This document shows positions 1-5,322 of a DNA stretch of 5,336 nucleotides, in pieces. Source of the DNA: Bacteroidales bacterium (GTDB lineage Bacteria; Bacteroidota; Bacteroidia; Bacteroidales; UBA932); assembly GCA_017548805.1 (NCBI GenBank), contig JAFYZE010000204.1, positions 1 through 5,336 of the forward strand, in the 5' to 3' direction. A model generated the notes under the pieces. The model worked only from the letters and a program-made list of their open reading frames with translations, was not told the origin of the DNA and searched no databases. Every line of letters begins with the position of its first letter. The first letter of the stretch is position 1. The translations under genes and the position numbers were made by a program.

Positions 1-2
1 AA

Positions 3-91
3 GGAAGGATGGCCGAGTGGCTGAAGGCGCTGGTCTCGAAAACCGGTATACCCTTCACGGGGTATCGGGGGTTCGAATCCCCCTTCTTCCG
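3..91 (+). tRNA. tRNA-Ser (anticodon CGA)
   Basis: A complete class II tRNA that decodes UCG serine codons. The acceptor stem GGAAGGA (3-9) pairs with TTCTTCC (84-90), including one G-U, and G91 is the discriminator. The anticodon stem 30-34/42-46 closes the loop CTCGAAA (35-41), which puts the anticodon CGA at 37-39. The long variable arm expected of tRNA-Ser is present: ATACCC (48-53) pairs perfectly with GGGTAT (60-65). The T arm has a five-pair G/C stem (67-71/79-83) around TTCGAAT. The bases after G91 are CAA, so the CCA tail is not fully encoded and would be added after transcription. The promoter lies upstream of the window. Confidence 0.97.
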
Positions 92-104
92 CAAACGGGA
101 AAGG

Positions 105-139
105 CAGCTGGTCGCGAAAGCGACCGGCTGTTTTCGTTT
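105..139 (+). terminator. Rho-independent terminator after tRNA-Ser
   Basis: An 11-pair stem, CAGCTGGTCGC (105-115) with GCGACCGGCTG (120-130), includes one G-U pair and is capped by a GAAA tetraloop. The tract TTTTCGTTT follows at 131-139. It starts 13 bases after the tRNA and has the form of an intrinsic terminator for it. Its 3' arm (126-130) is shared with the competing long hairpin described next. Confidence 0.8.
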
Positions 140-188
140 CCGGCCCGTCGAAAGCTTGCTTTCGTAAGGGTTGGAAACGGGAACAGCC
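126..188 (+). repeat. Long imperfect hairpin competing with the terminator
   Basis: Bases 126-146 pair with 168-188 over 21 consecutive positions: 17 Watson-Crick and 4 G-U. A small internal loop (147-148/165-167) leads to a second stem, CGAAAG (149-154) with CTTTCG (159-164), closed by CTTG. The 5' arm uses terminator bases 126-130 and the whole T tract, so this fold and the terminator cannot form together. Because the G-U pairs make the stem better as RNA than as DNA, an RNA-level role is possible but unproven. A decayed inverted repeat is the alternative. Confidence 0.5.
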
Positions 189-227
189 AGGATGGCCAGA
201 AAGGCCATCAGCTGCCTGCTCCCTTTT
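179..227 (+). terminator. Second terminator-like hairpin, weaker
   Basis: An imperfect stem joins 179-197 to 203-223. The top is GATGGCC (191-197) with GGCCATC (203-209) around AGAAA. It continues as CAG/CTG (188-190/212-214), CAG/CTG (184-186/216-218) and GGGA/TCCC (179-182/220-223), with single mismatches and a two-base bulge between blocks. TTTT follows at 224-227. It shares bases 179-188 with the 126-188 hairpin, so the two are mutually exclusive. It could be a backup terminator; the short T run keeps confidence low. Confidence 0.35.
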
Positions 228-253
228 GCACGGGCCGCCCCGGCAAGGGGCCA

Positions 254-285
254 GGGATAGCGCTCGCCCAGCGAGCGGAATCCCC
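254..285. repeat. REP-like hairpin, copy 1
   Basis: CGCTCGC (261-267) pairs perfectly with GCGAGCG (271-277) around a CCA loop. After a 2x2 internal loop the outer stem GGGAT (254-258) pairs with ATCCC (280-284). The 3' side contains AGCGGAATCCCC (274-285), which recurs exactly at 365-376 beside the second hairpin. No T tract follows on the plus strand, so a terminator is unlikely. Confidence 0.5.
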
Positions 286-334
286 GAATTATCTCAGGCG
301 CACTATATTCTTCCTCAACCAACCACCTCGACCC

Positions 335-376
335 CCGCATCCTTCGACCGTTGGTCGAAGGATAAGCGGAATCCCC
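335..376. repeat. REP-like hairpin, copy 2
   Basis: ATCCTTCGACC (339-349) pairs perfectly with GGTCGAAGGAT (353-363) around GTT. A further CCGC (335-338) pairs with GCGG (366-369) across an AA bulge, giving 15 pairs. AGCGGAATCCCC (365-376) on the 3' side repeats the word beside copy 1, with start points 91 bases apart. The hairpin lies about 50 bases beyond the stop of the minus-strand ECF gene, so it may protect or end that transcript. It lacks a T run on either strand, so it is not a classical terminator. Confidence 0.5.
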
Positions 377-420
377 ATTCTTATGAAATAAAGTTGCACC
401 AAAAATGCACCGGGATGCGA

Positions 421-987
421 TCATTCCAATGTTCCTGCGGGCTTATTCAAGACCTTCTCTGCGATCCTCATGGCCAGGATGGCAATGGGAATGGCCAAGA
501 AAACCACCACAATCAGCACAGGGACGTTGTTGATGACCGGGATCATCAACTGGTCATATCCGGGACGCATTTCTTCTACTGCTGCAGCCAGGGAGCCTTC
601 CGTGTCGGTCCACCAGTGGGCGGTGTAGGCAAAGAATGAGAGCGCGAAGGGAACAAAACTCCAGCGGACGCCCTTCTTCGTGTCATATCCACAGGAATAG
701 CGGATGATTTCGGCAAGCGCCGTCAGGACGATGGCGCCGATGATGTATGCGATATCCGCTTCTCCGGCTATCAGGAACAGGACAAAGATGAATCCGTTCA
801 GGGCTGTCGCCGCACCGAAACCACGGATGATGGTGCAGGTATAGAGGTAGATGAATGCAAACACCAGCGGAAGAACCGCGCCGGCATAGGCATAACATGC
901 GGGATGAATAGCGCCGCTGGCGGCACCGAGGATAAACGTGGCAAGATAGGCGATCTCCATCAGGAGAATCTTAAAAACAGGTTTCAT
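421..987 (-). CDS. ECF transporter S component, MptD / Trep_Strep type
   Basis: A 188-residue integral membrane protein that resembles the MptD-family putative substrate-binding S components of energy-coupling factor transporters. Hydrophobic segments lie near residues 5-25, 31-50, 60-76, 80-97, 107-125 and 155-176, which fits the usual six helices and length of S components. The stretch after helix 4 (ALAEIIRYSCGYDTKKG, about 90-106), the aromatic TAHWW near 122-126 and the basic C-terminal end are what I match to the family. The ligand is unknown. No ATPase or T-component gene is adjacent, so it probably relies on a shared ECF module encoded elsewhere (inference). The ATG at 987 puts a hydrophobic helix at residue 5. 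It is transcribed away from the small membrane-protein gene at 1136. Confidence 0.75.
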   Translation of the reverse strand: MKPVFKILLMEIAYLATFILGAASGAIHPACYAYAGAVLPLVFAFIYLYTCTIIRGFGAATALNGFIFVLFLIAGEADIAYIIGAIVLTALAEIIRYSCGYDTKKGVRWSFVPFALSFFAYTAHWWTDTEGSLAAAVEEMRPGYDQLMIPVINNVPVLIVVVFLAIPIAILAMRIAEKVLNKPAGTLE

Positions 988-1032
988 ATGCTTTTTGATT
1001 TAATATTCCATTCCTTATTTCCTTTGTTGGTG

Positions 1033-1063
1033 CAAAGGTCGGGATTATCGCCCTCCCATGAAA
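1033..1063 (-). promoter_or_regulatory. Possible promoter of the ECF S-component gene
   Basis: Read on the minus strand, GACCTTTG (1040 to 1033) matches the Bacteroidota -7 consensus TAnnTTTG except for G at the first base and C at the second relative to TA. A weak TTTC (1063 to 1060) lies 19 bases upstream in place of TTTG. Transcription would start some 40 bases before the ATG. Confidence 0.35.
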
Positions 1064-1080
1064 TCCCCATTTTTAGCGAT

Positions 1081-1110
1081 TTTACGAAAGGCAAATGCGG
1101 GGTAACTTTG
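1081..1110 (+). promoter_or_regulatory. Promoter of the small membrane-protein gene
   Basis: TAACTTTG (1103-1110) is an exact match to the Bacteroidota -7 box TAnnTTTG and lies 25 bases before the ATG at 1136. The -33 region is weak: TTTA at 1081-1084 in place of TTTG, about 18-19 bases upstream. It is divergent from the ECF-gene promoter within the same 148-base gap. Confidence 0.6.
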
Positions 1111-1135
1111 CAACCGTATTCAAAACCTAAGAGAA

Positions 1136-1531
1136 ATGGAAAAGAAAAATCGCATTATCCTCTTCTGGATCCTGACCGTTCTTGGTTTCCTTGCTCATTC
1201 ACTCGCAGACGCCCTGCCCGCTTTCTGGGGAGATAGCATCGTGGCCCAGGAAGGTCCCGCTCCCGTGGGAATGATGGCCTTTATGACCTGCCTGACCTAT
1301 CTTGTCCCGGTAGTGGGCATCCTCCTTATGGTGTATGGAGGGAAGACCGCAAGGATTATCAATGCTGTATTGGCCTGTTTCATGGCGCTGTTTACGCTGT
1401 TGCATATGAGCGAACTCATCGAAGGATTCAACCCTGTCCAGCTCTTCATCATGCCGATGATGTTCGCCATAGCGCTCCTGATGGCTATCGATTCCGTCAA
1501 GGTATGCAAAGGCGAAAAAAGCGCATTTTAA
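1136..1531 (+). CDS. Small four-helix membrane protein, function unknown
   Basis: A 131-residue protein that I cannot assign to a named family. Four hydrophobic segments are visible at about residues 5-24, 43-67, 73-93 and 101-119, and the N-terminus (MEKKNR) and C-terminus (KVCKGEK) are both basic, which suggests both ends face the cytoplasm. Polar residues within or at the edges of helices include His21 and Asp25 (HSLAD) and His90 with Glu93 (HMSEL). These might bind a metal or carry protons, but that is speculation. The ATG at 1136 follows an exact -7 promoter box. The gene converges with the Ntn-hydrolase gene, whose stop is 39 bases away, and diverges from the ECF S component. Whether the two divergent membrane proteins work together is not shown. 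Confidence 0.7.
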   Translation: MEKKNRIILFWILTVLGFLAHSLADALPAFWGDSIVAQEGPAPVGMMAFMTCLTYLVPVVGILLMVYGGKTARIINAVLACFMALFTLLHMSELIEGFNPVQLFIMPMMFAIALLMAIDSVKVCKGEKSAF

Positions 1532-1570
1532 CGCCGAATTTGTGCCTGAACTGTATTCCCTCCGGCAGCC

Positions 1571-2704
1571 CTACAGCTTGAAATTCCAGGTCTTGCCGTA
1601 GTCGTTCCAGTTCCGGAGACTCAGACTGAGGCCGGACTGGTCGTACACGCAGGTGTACTGCGTGTCCTCGATGGTGCCGTTACCCCAGTCCAGGTCAACC
1701 CAGTGGACATTTGCGAGACATTCCAGGGCCTCGTCGAGCGTGAGCCTGCCATCGCGTTCCTCAAGATATTCCTTGACAGTCTCGTACCTCCACCAGCTCT
1801 TGCTGTGGGGATTGCCGACCTCTGGGTCGGGCTCGGTGGTATAGTATTTCTCCGAGAGGAGGTGGTTCGTCACGAGCATCGAGTTCTCGCCTTCGCCTTT
1901 CCGGACAATCATCGTCTTCCAGCCGTCCCACTTGTCGAACTCCACCACGGCGCAGTCGCCGAAGGCATCCGCCACCATGTAATGGTATCCCGAGCCGACC
2001 GCCGCATCATGGCTCACGTCTACCGTTTCCAGCAGGTCCAAGGCCTCCTGGACGGTTGCGCAACGGTCCAGCCACAGGCGCATGATAACGGTCGTACCGA
2101 CTTTGTGCCGGCCGGAATCCTGCCTTGCAGCCTGTTTCGGCAGGGCCATGATGGACGTGCAGAGGCCCTTCTCGTTGACTCCGTCAAGCGGGGCGTAAAT
2201 GGCTGCAAGGCAACTGAGCTTCGAAGCGAAGCTCCCGGGAACCTTGTCCAACGAGTATCCGAAATGCGACATATCGCTGACGGCGATGGAGGCATAGCCC
2301 CTCCTGGGATGAGAGACGGTCACCATCGTGGGATTCTTGAAATAGTCATAGTTGCGTCCGTACCAGAATCCCTCGCCGTCAGCCTTGGCGGCCTGGAAGC
2401 TCGTACAGTTGAAAGTGGCGAGCTCGCCGTTCTCGTCTGCGACCTGAGCGCTTTTCATCTTGATGGGAATGCCCTTCCCGATGCGCCCGATGATATAATC
2501 CAGCAATTCAGAGTTGGAGTCGATATCCTTGGAGATGAGGTCGTCGAGGTCGTAAGCCGCCTTGTATTCCATCTTGTACAGATATTGGTTGTCTCCGACC
2601 TGTTCGACGGACTTGATTGTGGATATTTCGCGCCCCCAGATACACGCGACAGCGATGCAGAGCACGGCGATTATGCCGATGACCCATTTGAGCAATCTTT
2701 TCAT
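1571..2704 (-). CDS. Exported Ntn-hydrolase, choloylglycine hydrolase / C45 acyltransferase type
   Basis: A 377-residue member of the Ntn-hydrolases that cleave linear amide C-N bonds (bile salt hydrolase, penicillin V acylase and C45 acyltransferase relatives). The probable nucleophile is Cys100 in FNCTSFQA, freed as the new N-terminus by self-cleavage after Asn99. GRNYDY follows, with Arg117 and Asp120 at the spacing seen in bile salt hydrolases (Cys2, Arg18, Asp21). GVNEKG (Asn177), VTNH (Asn280) and SWWRYE (Arg306) fit the other active-site positions. The first 23 residues are basic then hydrophobic and end in AVAC, so this is either a membrane anchor or a weak lipoprotein signal with Cys21. 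The roughly 75 residues before Cys100 would be a propeptide. Substrate is unknown: bile salts, N-acyl amino acids and other amides all remain possible. It is divergent from the NigD-like gene. Confidence 0.8.
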   Translation of the reverse strand: MKRLLKWVIGIIAVLCIAVACIWGREISTIKSVEQVGDNQYLYKMEYKAAYDLDDLISKDIDSNSELLDYIIGRIGKGIPIKMKSAQVADENGELATFNCTSFQAAKADGEGFWYGRNYDYFKNPTMVTVSHPRRGYASIAVSDMSHFGYSLDKVPGSFASKLSCLAAIYAPLDGVNEKGLCTSIMALPKQAARQDSGRHKVGTTVIMRLWLDRCATVQEALDLLETVDVSHDAAVGSGYHYMVADAFGDCAVVEFDKWDGWKTMIVRKGEGENSMLVTNHLLSEKYYTTEPDPEVGNPHSKSWWRYETVKEYLEERDGRLTLDEALECLANVHWVDLDWGNGTIEDTQYTCVYDQSGLSLSLRNWNDYGKTWNFKL

Positions 2705-2724
2705 GGTAAATCAATTAACTGTCC

Positions 2725-2758
2725 CAAATATACGCATTTCTTACCCCTGACTGCCAAA
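2725..2758 (-). promoter_or_regulatory. Promoter of the Ntn-hydrolase gene
   Basis: On the minus strand TATATTTG (2732 to 2725) matches the Bacteroidota -7 box exactly and TTTG (2758 to 2755) supplies a -33 box about 22 bases upstream. The -7 box is 20 bases before the ATG at 2704, giving a short leader. Confidence 0.65.
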
Positions 2759-2769
2759 CACATGGCTTT

Positions 2770-2813
2770 TTTTCAAAAAAACACATCTCCACCATGCAAG
2801 ATTTTCAAAAAAA
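2770..2813. repeat. Two A-tract repeats upstream of the NigD-like gene
   Basis: TTTTCAAAAAAA occurs twice, at 2770-2781 and 2802-2813, with start points 32 bases apart, about three helical turns. In-phase A-tracts of this kind can bend DNA or act as an upstream promoter element. The NigD-like gene begins 35 bases later. I see no clean TAnnTTTG for it: the nearest is TAGCGTTT at 2814-2821, which does not match well. Confidence 0.4.
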
Positions 2814-2848
2814 TAGCGTTTATTGGACGGTTATTGAAAAAGAACACT

Positions 2849-3574
2849 ATGAAGAGAAATGTTTTCAGATGGTTTGCCATCACGGCGGCAGTCCTCAGCC
2901 TGGCCGCCTGCAAGCTGGACGATGACGGCTTCGACCCCAGCATAATGTACCCTTCCGCCGTCGTTACCGTAAAGCCCAGCGCGGACAATACGTCTTTCCG
3001 CATGCAGCTGGACGAAGCGACGGTGCTGAATGCCGTCAACATGAAGAAATCGCCTTTCGGCGACAAGGAAGTCCGCGCCCTTGTAAACTACCGAAAACCT
3101 ACCGAACAGGAGTTGAACGAGGGAGGCATTTACGCCGATATCGGTAATGTCTATGTCAACTGGATCGACTCCATCCTGACCAAGAATCCTGTCCCGGACC
3201 TCGGAGAAGATGCCAATGCCGCGACTTACGGCAACGACCCCCTCGAAATCGTCGGGGACTGGACGACAGTTGTGGAGGACGGGTACATCACACTCCGTTT
3301 CCGCACCCTGTGGTCTGACGGCATCATGCACAGGATCAACCTCGTAGCAAGCTCCGACCCGGAGGATCCGTACAAGGTGACGCTGTACCACGACGCAGCC
3401 GGAGACCATCTGGGCAGTGAGGGCGACGCCCTTGTGGCCTTCCGCCTCACGTGCCTGCCGAACACGCAGGGCGAGACCGTCGACCTCAAACTGGAATGGA
3501 ATTCATTCTCGGGAAAGAAGTCGGCCAAGTTCAAATACCGCACACGCGATTACTCTGCCGGACCGTGCCTGTGA
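2849..3574 (+). CDS. NigD-like lipoprotein
   Basis: A 241-residue lipoprotein of the NigD family, named from the nigrescin bacteriocin locus of Prevotella nigrescens and common as orphan genes in Bacteroidales; its function is unknown. The signal peptide ends in the lipobox SLAAC, with Cys21 as the lipidated residue. CKLDDDGF follows: acidic residues right after the cysteine resemble the Bacteroidota lipoprotein export signal for surface display. The family pattern is clear: KEVRALVNYRK (73-83) in the N-terminal domain, LTKNPVPDLGED (110-121) at the junction, then YGNDPLEIVGDWT (127-139), DGYITLRFRTLW (145-155) and HRINLV (161-166) in the C-terminal beta domain. The frame stays open far upstream, but ATG 2849 is chosen because it gives a perfect lipoprotein signal. 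Its stop is 12 bases from the stop of the convergent M28 gene. No bacteriocin-like gene is next to it. Confidence 0.9.
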   Translation: MKRNVFRWFAITAAVLSLAACKLDDDGFDPSIMYPSAVVTVKPSADNTSFRMQLDEATVLNAVNMKKSPFGDKEVRALVNYRKPTEQELNEGGIYADIGNVYVNWIDSILTKNPVPDLGEDANAATYGNDPLEIVGDWTTVVEDGYITLRFRTLWSDGIMHRINLVASSDPEDPYKVTLYHDAAGDHLGSEGDALVAFRLTCLPNTQGETVDLKLEWNSFSGKKSAKFKYRTRDYSAGPCL

Positions 3575-3586
3575 TAAAGGAGGGAT

Positions 3587-5191
3587 TCAGAAGGTTTTGG
3601 CATTGGCCAGCGACAGGCCCACGCTGAACTGAAGGTTGACGTTGGCCAGCGTGCCCGCAAGGTCCCAATCCTCCCTATACTCATCCGATGGCTTGTGATA
3701 CCACGATGCCATCGGATATTTGTTTGGATGAGCAGGGTCCACGGGGTGGAGGCCGTTTTCCACCACGACAGCCGGCACGCCTTTCTTCACGAAATTGTAA
3801 TGGTCCGAGCGGAAGAACCATCCGTCGGAATTGTCGTCGTCGAAGAAGATATACCGGCCTTGGGCAGCCGCAGCGGCCACATAATAGCGGTCAAACATGC
3901 TCTCCCCGCCGCCGAGTATGACCACATCCTCGGTCAGTTCGGCAGGGCCGACACTCTCGAAGTTCAGGTTCGCAACCGTCTTTTCCATGGGGATGACGGG
4001 ATGCGCACAGTAGTACTCCGAACCGAAAAGGCCGCTCTCCTCGGAAGAGGGGAACAGGAATATGATGGAACGGTCCGGCCTCTCCGGGAGCTGCGTGAAC
4101 TTGCGGGCGGCCAGTAGGAGTCCGGCCATGCCGGATCCGTTGTCCGCCGCCCCGTTGTAGATCGCATCGCCGGTTTCGTCCGGCGTACCAATGCCGAGGT
4201 GGTCCCAATGGGCGCTCATGACTATGGCCTCGTCGGCCTTGGACCCGCCGCGGAGGATGGCCGCGACGTTGCGGGTCTCCTGGATGTCATAGCTTACGGA
4301 CATACGGACATCGCCCTTTACTCTGAGTGAAAAACTCTTGAAGCCGGGCCGCTTGGCCGCGGCAATTGCTTCATCCATATCCATTCCGGCCGCTTCGAAA
4401 AGCTTTCTGGCGCCGTCCTCGTGCAGCCAGCCTTTGATACCAAGCTCACCAGCGTTACGGGTGTCGGGGTCGAAAAGTGCGAGATTGTCCTCCATGTGGC
4501 CGTTCACGCAGACATGCCAGCCGTAGCTGGCGGCCTCGGTATTGTGCAGGACGAGGCAGCCGGCCGCCCCTTGGCGGAGCGCCTCTTCGAACTTGTACAG
4601 CCACCTTCCGTAATAGGTCATGTTCCGGCCGCGGAAGAGAGAGGCATCGTAATAGCCGGGATCATTGACCATCGCAATCACGATCTTTCCCTTCACATCT
4701 ATGCCCTCGTAATCATTCCATCCGTACTCGGGCGCATTGATGCCGAATCCGCAGAAGACATACTCCGCGCCCTTCATCTCCACCATGTCAGTGGCGCGTG
4801 CGGTCCATACCACTACATCCTCAGGATAGCGCAGGCTGACCTTTTTCTTGCCCTTGGCCGTCAGCGATCCCCCGACGGGCTTCGCCGTGACGGCAATCAT
4901 GCGGAAAGGCTGGAACCAGCTGCCGCCGAAAGCCGGCTCGAGGCCGAGCTCCTCCAGCTGGCCGGCGAGATAATTCACCGTAATATCCTCATACCGGGTC
5001 ATCGGCTTCCGGCCGCCGAATTCGTCCGAGGCCAATGTCCTTATCCATTCGCGCATCAAGGCCTCGTCACTTCTGGACGCATTCCGTCCGGGCTCACCGC
5101 CCTGTGGAGCCGCATATATGGCAATATCAAACAGTACGCACGCGAGCGCGAGGGCCGTCAACCTGGTCAAAAACTTGGACATAGCATTCAT
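3587..5191 (-). CDS. Exported M28-family metallopeptidase with PA domain
   Basis: A 534-residue zinc-dependent aminopeptidase-type enzyme, probably periplasmic. Numbering here counts from a GTG at 5209; subtract 6 for the ATG at 5191. The order is signal peptide (10-34), a linker and helical segment (48-100), a PA-like insert (about 127-250) and the M28 catalytic domain (about 312-535). Metal-site motifs are SAHWDHLG (His334), GAADNGSG (Asp356, bridging), SSEESG (Glu390 as base, Glu391 as ligand) and RSDHYNF (His470). The fifth ligand, usually Asp in an NxDM-type motif, is Glu418 in NFESVG. The GTG at 5209 overlaps the likely -7 box, so an ATG at 5191 or 5182 is more credible; both keep the signal peptide. 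Substrate specificity cannot be read from sequence. It converges with the NigD-like gene. Confidence 0.9.
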   Translation of the reverse strand: MNAMSKFLTRLTALALACVLFDIAIYAAPQGGEPGRNASRSDEALMREWIRTLASDEFGGRKPMTRYEDITVNYLAGQLEELGLEPAFGGSWFQPFRMIAVTAKPVGGSLTAKGKKKVSLRYPEDVVVWTARATDMVEMKGAEYVFCGFGINAPEYGWNDYEGIDVKGKIVIAMVNDPGYYDASLFRGRNMTYYGRWLYKFEEALRQGAAGCLVLHNTEAASYGWHVCVNGHMEDNLALFDPDTRNAGELGIKGWLHEDGARKLFEAAGMDMDEAIAAAKRPGFKSFSLRVKGDVRMSVSYDIQETRNVAAILRGGSKADEAIVMSAHWDHLGIGTPDETGDAIYNGAADNGSGMAGLLLAARKFTQLPERPDRSIIFLFPSSEESGLFGSEYYCAHPVIPMEKTVANLNFESVGPAELTEDVVILGGGESMFDRYYVAAAAAQGRYIFFDDDNSDGWFFRSDHYNFVKKGVPAVVVENGLHPVDPAHPNKYPMASWYHKPSDEYREDWDLAGTLANVNLQFSVGLSLANAKTF

Positions 5192-5208
5192 CGATATCGG
5201 TTTCTCCA

Positions 5209-5239
5209 CGAATATACGGGTTTTTGCAGTCGATTCCGA
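5209..5239 (-). promoter_or_regulatory. Probable promoter of the M28 peptidase gene
   Basis: On the minus strand TATATTCG (5216 to 5209) matches TAnnTTTG with one change (C for T). A TTTCGG about 19 bases upstream may serve as the -33 region. Transcription would begin near 5202, downstream of the GTG at 5209, which is why the later ATG at 5191 is preferred as the start. Confidence 0.4.
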
Positions 5240-5253
5240 AAGATTTTTGAAAA

Positions 5254-5284
5254 TTTTAGTACCTTGTATTGCAAAGTATTCAAA
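5254..5284. promoter_or_regulatory. Dyad-symmetric operator-like element
   Basis: AGTACCTTG (5258-5266) and CAAAGTATT (5272-5280) form an inverted repeat matching at 7 of 9 positions around TATTG, and flanking TTT (5254-5256) and AAA (5282-5284) extend the symmetry. The half-site AAAGTATT (5273-5280) recurs inverted and exact as AATACTTT at 5309-5316. The element covers the -33 region of the next gene, where a dimeric repressor could act. I have an impression that PadR-type regulator operons in Bacteroidota carry similar sites, but cannot verify it here. Confidence 0.45.
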
Positions 5285-5300
5285 AGTTTTTATATCTTTG
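5269..5300 (+). promoter_or_regulatory. Promoter of the right-end gene
   Basis: TATCTTTG (5293-5300) is an exact -7 TAnnTTTG box, and TTG (5269-5271) lies 21 bases upstream as the -33 element. The ATG at 5323 follows the box by 22 bases, so the leader would be only about 15 bases. Confidence 0.7.
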
Positions 5301-5322
5301 CATCGAAAAATACTTTTGGAAA

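Larger units (their letters stand above)
92..420. other. Gene-poor, hairpin-rich region between tRNA-Ser and the ECF gene
   Basis: I find no convincing protein gene here. The open frames that cross it run through the tRNA or through the opposite strand of the ECF S-component gene and resemble no known protein. The region holds the tRNA terminator, the 126-188 and 179-227 folds, a short hairpin GCCCC/GGGGC (237-241/247-251), and two larger hairpins at 254-284 and 335-369. The last 50 bases (370-420) show nothing beyond a short direct repeat, TGCACC, at 395-400 and 406-411. A structured small RNA is possible, but no family is recognisable to me. Confidence 0.6.

Noticed and set aside
17..639. 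Two overlapping plus-strand open frames (17-391 and 226-639)
   Set aside because: The first begins inside the tRNA and crosses its terminator; the second runs antisense into the ECF gene. Both have low-complexity, Pro/Arg/His-rich translations without a known domain.
1511..1535. Possible terminator between the small membrane-protein gene and the Ntn-hydrolase gene
   Set aside because: The pairing GGCG/CGCC plus AAAA/TTTT is broken by a 2x2 internal loop and no T tract follows, so it is too weak to call.
1703..2848. Open plus-strand frame running 1146 bases upstream of, and in frame with, the NigD-like gene
   Set aside because: It lies antisense to the well-supported Ntn-hydrolase gene, its translation looks like no protein family, and the lipoprotein signal starts cleanly at 2849. 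It is a by-product of codon bias on the other strand.
2831..3543. Minus-strand open frames opposite the NigD-like gene
   Set aside because: The plus strand has a full lipoprotein signal and the NigD family pattern, so these are shadows.
3575..3586. Shared bidirectional terminator between the convergent NigD-like and M28 genes
   Set aside because: Only 12 bases separate the stops and no inverted repeat with T tracts is visible there or just inside either gene.
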